Source of the DNA: Thysanoteuthis rhombus
Lineage: Eukaryota; Mollusca; Cephalopoda; Oegopsida; Thysanoteuthidae
Length of the DNA stretch: 64,000 nucleotides
Reading direction: 5' to 3'
Assembly (NCBI GenBank): GCA_963457665.1
Contig: OY735207.1
Span: 34,473,816 to 34,537,815, forward strand
Positions within the stretch are counted from its first letter, which is position 1; each line of letters starts with the position of its first letter. Both the position numbers and the translations under genes were made by a program. Positions 12,510-23,779 of the stretch are shown here, piece by piece. The notes beneath the pieces were generated by a model. The model did not search any database. It was given only the letters and a program-made list of their open reading frames with translations, and was not told the origin of the DNA.

Positions 12510-12668
12510 CGCATATATATCTATAAATATATATATATATATATATATACGCATATATATCTATAGATATAGATATATATATATACGCATATATATCTAT
12601 AAATATAGATATATATATATACGCATATATATCTATAAATATATATATATATATATATAAATATATAA
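11690..12668. repeat. ~1 kb TA satellite with GCATATATATCTATAAATA units
   Basis: Starts as pure TA and becomes a tandem array in which GCATATATATCTATAAATA alternates with TA runs of varying length; more than 20 units. Tyr/Ile-rich open frames on both strands are shadows. Confidence 0.9.
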
Positions 12669-14009
12669 GAAATGAATATTTATGAATAAATTATATGTAT
12701 AATATATAATCTATTTCATTTCATATATTGAGTTAACTCCCTTAGACTATAAAATCTCTAAAGCTATTACGTGTTTTTTTCTGACACGTTAATCATTATC
12801 ATCATTATTATGATTTTCCCTATTAATTTTCTGTGTATGACTTGCTACCCGGTATTGCGACTTTTTTTTTTGTCCAAATAATGCCATGTGGACTATCTTA
12901 GTGACAACTTTCCCTCCCTTTAATTTATTAATGTAATGAGTCAACGTCATGAGGAAAGATGATAAAGAAGAGAATGAGAAAGGAAGGGAGATATAAAGCT
13001 GAATGGCTAAATAATTTGAGACGCTCAGATACATGTGTCACAAATGCAGAGAAAGAAAGAAAGAAAGAAAGAGAACGAACATGAAAATTTAAATTTGAAA
13101 GACAATGTTTGTTTCGATTGTAAATTTCAACCCACTCCCTTTTTAGATGTTAAAAACAATGAACAAATGAAAATAAATATATAGAATCACCGAAGCAAAT
13201 AAGTCCTATTAACGAAAATAAAACGAGCATTGTCGTTCAATATTTTTCTTGTATCTACCAGAAAGTAAAAAGCCAAAAGTTTGTGTATTAAAAAAATTCT
13301 AACTCAAGATTCGAATAAATACAAGGGTCCATGAAAAAGAATCATAACTAAATGGCTACTTTGTACTATTGCTTTGAATATATTTTTTTTAACAGTTTCG
13401 TCTTGTTTATATCTTTAAAAGAAATAACAGAATTCATGAAAGTAAAGCCTTGTTTTATTGTTGCTTTGGATGAATTGTTTTTTGTTTTGTTTTTCAATTG
13501 TTTTTTTATAGCTTATTTCTTTTTACACACTCAGAATCCCAATCGAGTCCTATGTGACAAACCTTTTCAACATAACCCACTGAAATGGACACTTTTTCTC
13601 CCTTAATAAATTCGAGACGATTAGAGAATGACAAACCAAAATTTGAGACTACAATTCAGTGGAATTAAGACCTCATATTCCTAATCGTGCATTTTCTGAT
13701 CAATGTTGCATTGGCTAACACCTCATCCATGTACATTTGTTTTCAAAATAACTTGAATTTCCCCAGGTGCAGTTAGTTATTATCATTATTCTTTTAAAGG
13801 CAACCTTCAAGCTCGATGTCAAATATCTTAATTATCTGCATATGATAAATAAGGGAAACTACTATGATTAGTACTATTATTACTCGCTTAAAGGCTACCT
13901 CCGTCAGCCATTAGGCTCGATCTCAAGTCACTTTATTTGTATCGAATCGATATAATAAACATTTGCAAACTTCTCCATTATTAGTATCTTCTACAAACAG
14001 GTTTACCCT
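12669..14009. other. no gene seen
   Basis: AT-rich; a single AACTCCCTTA motif near 12,735 recalls the hairpin ends described at 7,683. Confidence 0.5.
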
Positions 14010-14225
14010 CTTCACATTTTTTATTCCTAAGGAGAAAATGGTTTTCACACACTTTTGACCCCTAAAAAGTAAAATTATTTCCCCTCGCTATTGACTATTA
14101 AAAAGAGAAAAGGAATGTTCTTAGTTTTGACCCCTGAAAGCGGAATAAAAAAAAACAAAAAAACATCACTTTCGATCCCTGAAACGAAAAAATAATGTTC
14201 CCCTCACTATATAATCAGAGTATGA
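14010..14225 (-). repeat. degenerate ~55-bp tandem repeat, inverted locus
   Basis: Units such as CACTTTTGACCCCTAAAAAG, TTAGTTTTGACCCCTGAAAG and CACTTTCGATCCCTGAAACG are spaced about 55 bases and are the reverse complement of the 255-640 unit (GGGGTCAAAA). Four or so units. Confidence 0.6.
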
Positions 14226-15035
14226 AAGTTTTGGGGGGGCGGCGGTTAATTCAAAAATATCACGTGACGTCCAGTCAACCGATGAATAAAATCAACATTT
14301 CCCTACCAGGACTAAAAAAAATCACAGCCAACTGACTTCTTGGTGGTTCTCTTATCAACTGAACTTAACTGGCAAGTCTCAAGTATTTACGAATTCATTT
14401 ATAACATATACAATTCAAAAGTTGCAGTAATCCTCTTCAGTCGAAATAGAAGTAAGAATGAAGTTTGAACCAGCAACAGTTAGGCATGTTTCATGAATAA
14501 AATTTTGAGATAGTCAAAATCTCTGCGCCTGGTGATTAGTCCCCCCCCCCCTTTATTAATAACTATACAGCAGCAAATATTCGCCACAGGAGGAGTCCCA
14601 TAAAGATGATACGTTCTCCTTTATTTGTACGCATTCTTGGGATGTCTTTCCATTAAAACGACACCAGCAAAATGTAAATGAGAAGCAGAGATTCTATCAG
14701 TAACCTTCAAAGGACCGGTTATTCAAGCAACTGAATGAATTTACTCATAAATATTAAACGAGGTGTTATCTAACAATGTCCGTGACATTCTCTTGTTTCA
14801 CGCAGACGACATGACCTACAAAATCCTAGAAATAGTATGGAAATAGTAATAAAAAACATGACAGCTTTACTGTTGGCCTCATTGTTGTTTTTTTCTTTTC
14901 TCCTTTCCTCTCACTATCTTGACACTGGCCAGTTCAAGTTTTTAGATAGAGAGCATTCTACTGATCTCTAAACCTCCTCAAATATTATTTGATTTTGATG
15001 TTTTTCTTTGTCGGGGGAGACATATATACACACAC
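14226..15035. other. no gene seen
   Basis: Mixed-composition DNA, no recognised repeat or frame. Confidence 0.5.
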
Positions 15036-15245
15036 ACTAGCCGGGATACCTGGCGTTACCCGGGGGAAAAAAATCATAACACTGGGAAGCAAATGATATT
15101 TTATGGAGATTTTACAAAAACTATGGGCAAGTATACATGGCATTTCTTGAAACATTGAGGATTAATTTTTCTGGAAAGAATTCATTTGATCACTTTTGGC
15201 CTTAACGCTTCGCATGTGAAAGCGGAGTACGGGAATTTAAATTGA
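15036..15245. repeat. interspersed repeat beginning with a CCGGG palindrome after a (CA) run
   Basis: ACACACACACTAGCCGGGAT ACC ... GGCGTTACCCGGGGG: a GC-rich start with inverted CCGGG ends set in AT-rich DNA, followed by about 180 unique-looking bases. Starts of the type ACCCGGCGTTRCCCGGG are familiar from dispersed repeats in several invertebrates; family not identified. Confidence 0.45.
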
Positions 15246-15316
15246 GCCCATCTTTTAATGTTATGTTTGGATTAGTGTTAGATTAAATTTTTAAAAACAT
15301 AATGCCAAACCGGACT

Positions 15317-15320
<4 letters not shown>

Positions 15321-15346
<26 letters not shown>
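15321..15346. repeat. (AG)n microsatellite
   Basis: Thirteen AG units. Confidence 0.9.
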
Positions 15347-15350
<4 letters not shown>

Positions 15351-15394
15351 AGATTAATGTCCATGGTCGCCTGAGACAGATGGAAAGTAGGGGT

Positions 15395-15446
15395 ACACTT
15401 CAGCATCATAACTACATTGTAAATAGAACTCTCTCTAATGAAATTT
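15395..15446 (-). repeat. interspersed repeat family X, partial copy
   Basis: CATCATAACTACATTGTAAA TAGAACTC is the reverse complement of the family core; it lies just beyond an (AG)n run at 15,321-15,346. Confidence 0.5.
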
Positions 15447-16249
15447 TCTAATACATGTTTTCTCAAAACTGACCGATTTCTAGAAAATTTGAGACTGCAA
15501 TGAATCAAAATCACTTGAAACTGAAGGAAAGAAAAAAGTAAAATTTTCTACAACGGGTCTGAAGTCAGCCCGCTGACTTCATTTACCGCTTTTCTGAATA
15601 TTAGTTAATTGCTTTTCTCATCGATTTCTTTAGCGATAAAATTAGTTTTTTTTTTAATATGTAAGCATGAACACAGACTCTCCTCCTCCCTCAAAAAGAA
15701 AAATCGACGTTTTATTCTATTAGAAAATTCGACCTTAATATTTGTAGGTAAATTGTGATCTGTTAATCTTTTTTAATTCTTTTCTTTTTTCTTTTTGGTA
15801 TCTCACCAGTTCGGTCAGCGTACATAACAACGCAGACCCGCGTGAACAAGATTGCAACCCCGAGCAAATTGGCATAAGCAACGAGCGAAAGAAAAACTGA
15901 CGTCCCGGGTCACTTAAAACGAATGGAAATTAAGGTTGCGGGTTAGCATTTTGGCTCAGATGTAAACGGAAAAAGTGTTTCCTTCAACGAACCTATCAAA
16001 TTTCCAGAAGATTTGAACATTTGGTGAATTGAAAGTACATGAACTTTGGGAGAGGAGAAAAAAAATCAAGATCTAGTGCTTTATATATAGTCAAACCCAA
16101 ACTTACATGAGCGCTGAAAGGTTGGGGGGGGGTGGAAGTAGTGAACTCCGTCTGCCAATTCTATTTTCCAAACTTCACCCACCCGCTATGTCTTTGAAAC
16201 TACAAATTATTATCAAGAAAGATTTTTTCTAGATAAAACAGGCAAAAGT
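15447..16249. other. no gene seen
   Basis: Phrases such as CTATGTCTTTGAAACTACAA (16,186) echo 16,360-16,385, so part may be more of repeat family X. Confidence 0.4.
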
Positions 16250-16345
16250 ACGAAGTAGATCCCATTATAGTAAAATTCAGCCTTAAAATGTGTGCTGCAA
16301 ACGAATTGTAATCCGCTAATTTCGGAAATGCCAGTTTTCCGAAGT
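16250..16345 (-). repeat. interspersed repeat family X, partial copy (distal part)
   Basis: AAATTCAGCCTTAAAATGTG, then GCTGCAAACGAATTG and TAATTTCGGAAATGCC align with 18,680-18,750 of the fullest copy. Confidence 0.55.
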
Positions 16346-16562
16346 TTTAACCTCTCAGCCGTCGTGACTTTGAAACAACGAATTACTGCCGCCACCCTAT
16401 TGAAACATTTTTCTCAGATGATTGTGTGTGGGGGGGGGGGTGAGTGGAGGTACAATAGAAAAAAAACTGTTCAGATGAAGCAGATTGAGGAAATGCAAAT
16501 AGTTTGATTTCATACATCGAGCTGATTATTATAGATGAAATTTTCTGATTGGAAAGTATACA

Positions 16563-16566
16563 TAAA

Positions 16567-16600
<34 letters not shown>

Positions 16601-17580
16601 TGATATGTAATATATATATAATATATACATATGTGTACAATATACATATATCATTAATATATAATATATATATAATATATACATATATAATATCTATATA
16701 ATACATATATATGATATAAGATATATATATATGATATATATGATATAAGATATATATATGATATCAATATATATATATATATATAATATATTGATACATA
16801 TATAATACATATATATGATATAAGATATATATATATGATATATATGATATAAGATATATATATGATATCAATATATATATATATATATAATATATTGATA
16901 CATATAAACATAATATATAATATATATAATATATATATAATATATATTAATATATATATCTAATATAATATGTATGAAATATTTATATATAATATATATA
17001 ACATGATATAATATATATATAAAATATATATCACAAATAATATATATATAATATATACAATATATAATACATAAAATATATAATATATAATACATGAAAT
17101 ATATAATATATAATACATGAAATGTTTATATAATGTATAATACATGAAATGTTTATATAATGTATAATACATAATAAAAAAATATATATGTGATATAAAA
17201 TATATATGATATAAAATATATAATATATATAGATATAATATATGAAATATAAAATATATATGTATATGATGTATAATATATATTTATAATATATATATAT
17301 ATATAATATATAATACAATATATATTATATATACGATACATACAATAAATATAATATATATGATATAAAATATATACATACTGTAATTTATGATATATGT
17401 ATAATATAAAATATACATATGATATATATACCTAATATAAAATATATACATAATATAATACATAATGTAATATATATATTTAATATAATATATATACATA
17501 TTATAATATATATGTACATACCATGATATATATATATATATCATAATGTAATGAATAATATATATATAATACATAATATT
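16563..17580. repeat. ~1 kb TA-rich satellite with higher-order duplication
   Basis: ATAATATATA and GATATAAGATATA variants. A ~104-base block (from about 16,701, with GATATAAGATATATATATATG and TGATATCAATA) is repeated from about 16,805. ACATGAAATGTTTATATAAT is also tandemly repeated near 17,120-17,165. Confidence 0.9.
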
Positions 17581-17617
17581 TATAAATGCTTATCTAAAGC
17601 TCTTCTGTAAGAATTGA

Positions 17618-17792
17618 GCACTCTGGTGGATGAGGGATTTCTGTGTAATTCAAAATATATTGCTTAAATTCAGCATTACCGCCTTTCCAGTTCTGTAGTC
17701 CAGAAGTAGGATATTGGGTCTGAAGAGAAAGTTTCAATGCCTCAGGATAATGGAAGAGATGTAATAAATTGAAACAGCTATCTGTGGATGAC

Positions 17793-17795
<3 letters not shown>
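17618..17795 (+). repeat. interspersed repeat family Z, copy 2, ending in a TA satellite
   Basis: GAGCACTCTGGTGGATGAGG, GTCCAGAAGTAGGATATTGG, GAAGAGATGTAATAAATTGA and AACAGCTATCTGTGGATGAC, ACAAT then (AT)n. Slightly shorter than copy 1 and sandwiched between two large TA satellites, which suggests it seeded one of them. Confidence 0.65.
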
Positions 17796-17838
<43 letters not shown>

Positions 17839-18640
17839 ATACATATATATATATAATACATATATATATATAATACATATATATATATAATACATATATA
17901 TATAATACATATATATATAATACATATATATATATAATACATATATATATATAATACATATATATATATAATACATATATATATATAATACATATATATA
18001 TAATACATATATATATATAATACATATATATATAATACATATATATGATATATAATACATATCTACAATATATAATACATATCTACAATATATAATACAT
18101 ACATATATATAATATAATATACATATATAATATATATGTATATATGCATAATATATATATATGTATATAAAATATACATATATATATAATATATAATATA
18201 TATATAATATATATATGTATACTATATAAATGTATAATATATATGATATATATGTATATAATATATATAAAATATATTATATGGAATATATATATAATAT
18301 ATATATAATATTTATATAATATATATGATATTTATATAATATATATGATATCTATATATTTATATAATATATATATATGAAATTTATATAATATATATGA
18401 TATTTATATAATATATATGATATTTATATAATATATATGATATATATATGATATCTATATAATATCTATATAATATATATATAATATATATGATATCTAT
18501 ATAATATATATGATATATATATGATATCTATATAATATATATATAATATCTATATAATATATATACGTATATAATATCTATATGATATATATAGAATATA
18601 TGATATATATATATAATATACATATGATATATGACATTTG
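17795..18640. repeat. TA satellite, ACATATATATATATAAT units
   Basis: Regular 16-18 base units TACATATATATATATAA from 17,820 to about 18,050, then diverged TATAATATATATGATAT units. Follows family Z copy 2 without a break. Confidence 0.9.
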
Positions 18641-18641
18641 T

Positions 18642-18812
18642 TCTGTAAGAGCTCGAATGCAGCCCCCTATAGAGATAGATAAGTTTTTGTGAAATTCAAC
18701 CTTAAAATGTGTGCTGTCAGCGAATCGGTTGTTGCTGATTCCGGATATGTTTAAAGTGGGTATCCAGTTTGCCATTATGACTACATTGTAAATAGAACCC
18801 CAACTAAAAAAA
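18642..18812 (-). repeat. interspersed repeat family X, fullest copy
   Basis: About 170 bases. Read on the minus strand it opens with the core GGGGTTCTATTTACAATGTA, passes through ATCCGGAATCAGCAACAACC and CACATTTTAAGGTTGAATTT, and ends with CTATAGGGGGCTGCATTCGA. It follows directly on the TA satellite at 17,795-18,640. Confidence 0.6.
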
Positions 18813-19031
18813 AAAAAAATGATTCCCTCAAGACTGACAAATTCCATGATGATAGAAAATCATATAATTTTGGAAGCGTATAAGATTGAAAACAAAAAAA
18901 GCTTTGTTGTGCCAATTTCATTTTTGAGGCTCTAATCACTCAGCTACTGAACCCCTTATGACTTACAGATTAAGAATAACTGTTCAAAAAGAATGTTTTT
19001 AAAAAGCATTGCCACTTATCCCCTTGCATGT

Positions 19032-19535
19032 GAATTATTATCATCAATCTTTTAACATGGGTCTCCATCATCAGTCTTTTAACGTCTGTCGTTGGACATA
19101 GACCTTCCCCGGGATTCGCCACACTTCTCTATCATAGGCGTCGTGGTGCCAGTATTATCTAAATTTGTTTAGTTCATCTCTCCATCTTTTATTCTGTCGG
19201 TATCGGTTTTGCATGTAATCTCTGAGGATCCATGTTGTGAGTCGTGAAGTCCATCGGTTGTATGTCATTCTTGCAATATGGCCTGCCCATTGCCATTTAA
19301 ATTTTCCGATAGATTCTATGATGTCTCAGACTGCCGTTTTCTTCCTGATATACTGTGCTGTCTTGTGATCTCTCCCTGTGAGATTGAGCATGATTCTCTC
19401 ATGTGCTCGTTGAAAGTTTCTCAGTTTGCGAGTCTGTCTCTTGGTTTGGTTTCATGTTTCAGTTCCATAAGTGACTACCGGGAGGGGGATGCATTGGTTG
19501 TATACTCTTCTTTTTAGGATTACTGGGATCGACAT
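19032..19535 (-). mobile_element. LINE family A, 5'-truncated copy
   Basis: Same element as at 25.2 and 57.4 kb. The tail side contains a short duplication of the ATCATCARTCTTTTAAC junction (19,038-19,085). It extends to the boundary shared with the 25.2 kb copy. Several changes disrupt any reading frame. Confidence 0.8.
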
Positions 19536-19689
19536 GTTCAAAGAAATTATGAAAAATGCATCCTAGATGATGCCAATTCAGATTGTGAGTATAGTTTGAT
19601 TTGGTGCATCTGACTAATGAATTTTCCGAGAATTCTACATGAAAAAAGAAAATATATATATAAAAAAAAAAAAAAGATTTTCGGACAGA

Positions 19690-19812
19690 CTTATTTCCTG
19701 AGAGCGCGAAAGCAGACCCTATAGAAAAACGACTATTTCTTTTTTTTTTTGCAAAATTCGATTCAAACTGTGTGCTAGAGGTATTCTGAGACCTGTTGAT
19801 TCCGGACATATA
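19690..19812 (-). repeat. interspersed repeat family X, partial copy
   Basis: GCAGACCCTATAGAAAAACG, an AAATTCGATTCAAACTGTGT segment and GTTGATTCCGGACATAT match the 18.7 kb copy. It runs into a CA-rich microsatellite at 19,810-19,870. Confidence 0.55.
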
Positions 19813-20024
19813 CACACACACATATATATGTACACACACACGCACACATACATACATACATACACACACAGAGTACAAATCAGGTTTGCAAAATAACGTT
19901 AAGTAATGTCTGATATGTGATGTATTCGTATCATAAAGTGCTCGATACATTCACCTTAGTTGATTTGGAACAGAGCTGGAAAACCTGAACCAATGGATCA
20001 TCTCCAATTTTCTAGTTTATTAAC

Positions 20025-21110
20025 ATGGAAAAAAAAATTCGTGCGCCTTTATACAATTCGAAATCTTGGACTTTTCATCTCTCTGTATCCAATGGCATAT
20101 TCGAAGAAGTCATAAAAATTGCCAAAACTTACACCAATATCAACAATAGAAAGATTGAAATGATTAAACACTGTAAACTTACCGTACGATTCCACAACCA
20201 ACGATAATGGATGAAAAAACCGACGTCTTTGGGTTTGATGTCTATATGGACAGCCTCGATTGAGACAAGATGTCGGATTTAATCGGCCTGTATCTTTTAT
20301 ACAACCTTACTCGTAAATTAGATTCTAAAAATATAGGATTATACCGGGACGATGGCCAATTAATTTTAGAAAACAGTAATGCACAAAAACGCGAAAACAT
20401 TAGAAATGTCTACATATTACTGGAAAATGTGCGAAATGAATTAAAAACCAACTGGCAAATATTTTTTTTGGAGTATATAAGCCAAAATATTGAAAATCCA
20501 TGTTACCTCTGTCTAAATAAGAAATTCGAAGTACTCAGTTTTGCTAGAAGAACAAAAAAAAAAAAAAAAGAATTAAAATAGATTTATTTGAAAAGGAAAA
20601 TGTAATGGCATCAAAATGCCGGCATCACTCAAAATTCTTATTAACAATAACTCAATAATCCATACATTAGTACACTTGAAGTAAAATAGAGTTTGCCCAC
20701 ATTGTCACCTCAAAGAACCATCTAATCAACATTGTCAACTTCCTCCAATCCACATAAACTAAGAACAATGCAATCCACCAGGTTCCTTTATGACCTTAAC
20801 ATAAGTAATAAATCTAATGATTCTTAGGTAAAAATTAAGATATCCCCACAGAACATTCAGCCCAGTATCCCCTTACAGATAACTCCAACACCGAGACCAT
20901 ACCCTTTGACACTTAACTCATAACCACCAATAAAACACCCACACACTTGAAATAAGAACAGAATAAAAACACCTTCCACAATAACAACCCCCCCCCAAAT
21001 ATCCCCAAACAGGAATCTAAAACAAACCATCATTTGCCTGAAGAAGCCCAAACAAGACAGAAACAAACGTGTTTGTGTAGCGAATCATATAGATAGATAG
21101 ATGGAGAGTG
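20025..21110 (+). mobile_element. reverse-transcriptase element fossil, possibly Penelope-like
   Basis: Broken RT remnant on the plus strand (about 20,025-20,470) with blocks such as KIAKTYTN, EMIKHCK, DLIGLYLL and the GLYRDDG box, which corresponds to the catalytic YxDD motif. I recall this type of RT as widespread in cnidarian and lophotrochozoan genomes, sometimes with a GIY-YIG domain, which points to Penelope-like elements; this assignment is from memory and uncertain. About 560 bases later TTTGCCTGAAGAAGCCCAAA and a (TAGA)n run ending near 21,110 look like the element's 3' end. The copy is old, with several breaks and much lost; I see no long terminal repeats. Confidence 0.6.
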
Positions 21111-21299
21111 AGGTACTCGCATTCCACAAGAGATAGCCAATGAATGCAAGAAGTAAGGAAAAGCCGCAGTCCTTGGAAATTATTTTGTATTCATTAACTA
21201 GGATATTTAGTAAAAAGGTTTTGTTCATATATTTTTCAGCTCAAAGAAAATATCTCTTTCGGAAATCTCATTGAAACCAGCAAGAAAAATCTTTTCAAG

Positions 21300-21850
21300 G
21301 TATCAAAGAGGATCAGTGAGACGAATTACAGCACGTAATTATCCATAAAATCAACTGGAATTGTAACTTCAGAGAGAGTGATCTTTCCGGGATGTAAGAG
21401 ATTTTGCACCATTTATCTCTTTGTGCTTGTACTAATCCTTTCATAAAAAAGGCCAGTCCAATCAGATGCTCCAACAAGTAGCGGAGGTGACGGCATGCAT
21501 CTACTTTCACCGCTTCATTGACTCCCCTGTTGGGATATCTCCAGAGAATGCGTTTTCCCCCATTGGTGCTTCATGTAAATATCTGACGGAGTCAGCTGAG
21601 TCACATTTCACCCCTAGCACGACGCAGGCTAGAACTTGTTCCAGTAAAGGTTGATTTTTAGTGCATGATTCCTATCCACCTGGCGAGGAGGCTGGAGCTT
21701 GGAATGGAGGTTTGACTATCCCCAAGAAGGGTACAGACCGTAAAGGGAATTCCTTCCAGTCGTCACAAGCATATCAAAGACAGACCATAGCCCTAAGCTT
21801 TTACTACAGCTCCAGTTACTTAGCCGAACTTAGATCTGATAGATTGTAGT
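21300..21850. other. unassigned GC-richer block
   Basis: About 50% GC by eye between 21,460 and 21,840, against AT-rich flanks. Both strands have short open frames (for instance minus 21,313-21,510) but none shows known motifs. Could be part of an unrecognised mobile element or a decayed gene. Confidence 0.35.
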
Positions 21851-22398
21851 CCTGATTAATTTTGGGGGCTTTGAAATGTTTTTAACCTTGATCGTCTTGA
21901 GGAGCTTTGCAAGAGGAGCTCCTGACGGAGAAACAATGGGGACCAATGGTTTATAGACCCATTCATCTTCATCTAAAAAATCTAGAGGGGCGTGCGTATA
22001 CAAGCACTGGTGCTGAAACCTTTTTCAATACCTTTCCTTAAACATTGCTCCCTTCTCTATTCTGCTCTACTTTCTCTCGTCTTGGGCAGTGGCAGCGACA
22101 AACATTAACGTCTTCACGTTGTCTGCGTAGGAATTCCCGATCTTCATTAATAATTCTAATAATGGCACAACTAGTTGCGATATAAAGGAGTTCCTGGATA
22201 TCGGTTACGAACACATCTCCATTTTATCACTGTCATTCTTCTTCTGAAATGTCATGGTCAAAAAGCTTTGAAAGCGTTCTGTTGTATGAATCAACCCATA
22301 GCTTGGAAATCTAAATTAGTAGATAAATAAATTAACGGAAGAATATGTCTATACATCATTTACTTTGATTAGATAATTTCCAATTTGTAGGTCTCATC
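21851..22398. other. no gene seen
   Basis: No recognised repeat or frame. Confidence 0.5.
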
Positions 22399-22429
<31 letters not shown>

Positions 22430-22445
22430 TAGATAGATAGATAGA
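22399..22445. repeat. (AG)n(ATAG)n compound microsatellite
   Basis: AG run followed by five ATAG units. Confidence 0.9.
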
Positions 22446-22779
22446 GGTTTCTTCAATTAAAAAGAGTTCTTTTTCACATCAGTATTATTCAATCAATTCT
22501 TGAAATAAATAAATAAATACCAGAAAGAAATAAAGAGAGCAGACTATAGTGTTTATAATGAATGTCCACACTGCATATATATATATACACACACACACAC
22601 AACTGAAAAAAATTGAAACAATACATTCATTCTTGAGTTAGATAAACCTAAAAATAAAGAGTTTTTGAGTATTTTTTCCATTTTTGATCATTTAAGTGGA
22701 CCTGCATACTGGCCCATTGTGAAGAATAATACAAAAAAAAAATCTGTCTCTCTCGGTCGGTCCATTTTATATTGTAGGG

Positions 22780-23170
22780 CACAATTTTGCAGGTGGGAAG
22801 CTGAAAATTTGCATGGTGATACTTTTTTTTCCATGGCAGAGAAAAAAAAGGATGGGTGTATTTTTAAAAAGATTTTGCAGTAGTGAGGTTCTGTTTACCA
22901 AGTAATTACAATGCTAAACTGGACCCTGACTTTCGTTCAGACGTAACCAGAAGTCAATTCAGCATCTAAGAGGCTGAAGTTTGGCACAGAGGGCTACATC
23001 AGTCCACTGCTGAGGCATGGGCAATGAAGTTAAACAAAGATGTCATTCGAGTTTACTTATAATAATTTCTAGCTCATCAGTAAAATTGTAAGGAGAAATT
23101 TTGCACCCAGGAATCTGATATTTGGCATAGGGGCACATCCTTTCAGAGCAAAGTTAATGAGCTATGTGAT
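22780..23170 (+). repeat. family X copy plus diverged TTTGGCA-type repeat stretch
   Basis: GAGGTTCTGTTTACCAAGTA ... ATGCTAAACTGGACCCTGAC (22,884-22,938) is a family X core. Around it three similar phrases recur: GCTGAAAATTTGCATGG (22,800), GCTGAAGTTTGGCACAG (22,974), TCTGATATTTGGCATAG (23,116), 140-175 bases apart, suggesting old internal duplication of one longer element. No gene seen. Confidence 0.45.
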
Positions 23171-23684
23171 GGTTGACTTCAGGGGGGGGGGGGTCATTCA
23201 AGGTCATTTCAAATAACAAATATAAGGGGGACAACTTTTTTTTTTTTTTACAAATATTCCAAGATATATTTACTTTATCTAAATACCAGCAAGGAATCCT
23301 GGCAGAAAATAACTCCAACTTTGACAACAGAGTTGAAAAAAAAAAAATAAATAAAATGTTCTATAGAATATCTCTTCCTACACAATTCTAACCACCAAAC
23401 CAAAAACTTGAATGTGCAGGTGGGTGTTTTGGATGAAACAACAATGCTGAACTTGACACCGGAATGTGCCAAAATAATCGATAGTATTGAACTATTTACG
23501 AAATGTTAGTAATATACAATTGGTTTTCCTATTATTTTAAAGTTATTTTCTCAGGTAACTCTGGGTAGCCATGCTTTATGTGTGTGTGTGTGTGTGTGTG
23601 ATCCCAATGCCGACAGTATGAAGTATTAGTAAATTGATAATCTATATCTGATATAAATATGCTCTCAGATTCCCTCTTTACCAG

Positions 23685-23760
23685 GGTGTTCTTAGCTCAG
23701 TTGGTAAGAGCTGATCCTGCGTATAAGGTTGCTTCCTGGTGGATGTAGGTACTATCTCCA
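23685..23760 (+). mobile_element. tRNA-like sequence (SINE head or pseudogene)
   Basis: GTTCTTAGCTCAGTTGGTAA GAGC matches the 5' half of a tRNA, with a perfect A-box TAGCTCAGTTGG (TRGYNNARNNGG). The expected B-box position reads ATGTAGGTACTATCTCC, a decayed GGTTCRANNCC. Not a functional tRNA. Confidence 0.5.
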
Positions 23761-23779
23761 CACGATGCTCATTTCTTTG

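Noticed and set aside
11569-12660. Long Tyr/Ile-rich open frames on both strands
   Set aside because: Direct product of TA satellite sequence without stops; no coding meaning.
16654-18060. Many minus-strand YIYI/CIIYIYV open frames
   Set aside because: Same cause: TA-rich satellite units.
23685-23760. Functional tRNA gene
   Set aside because: Good A-box but decayed B-box and no proper cloverleaf.
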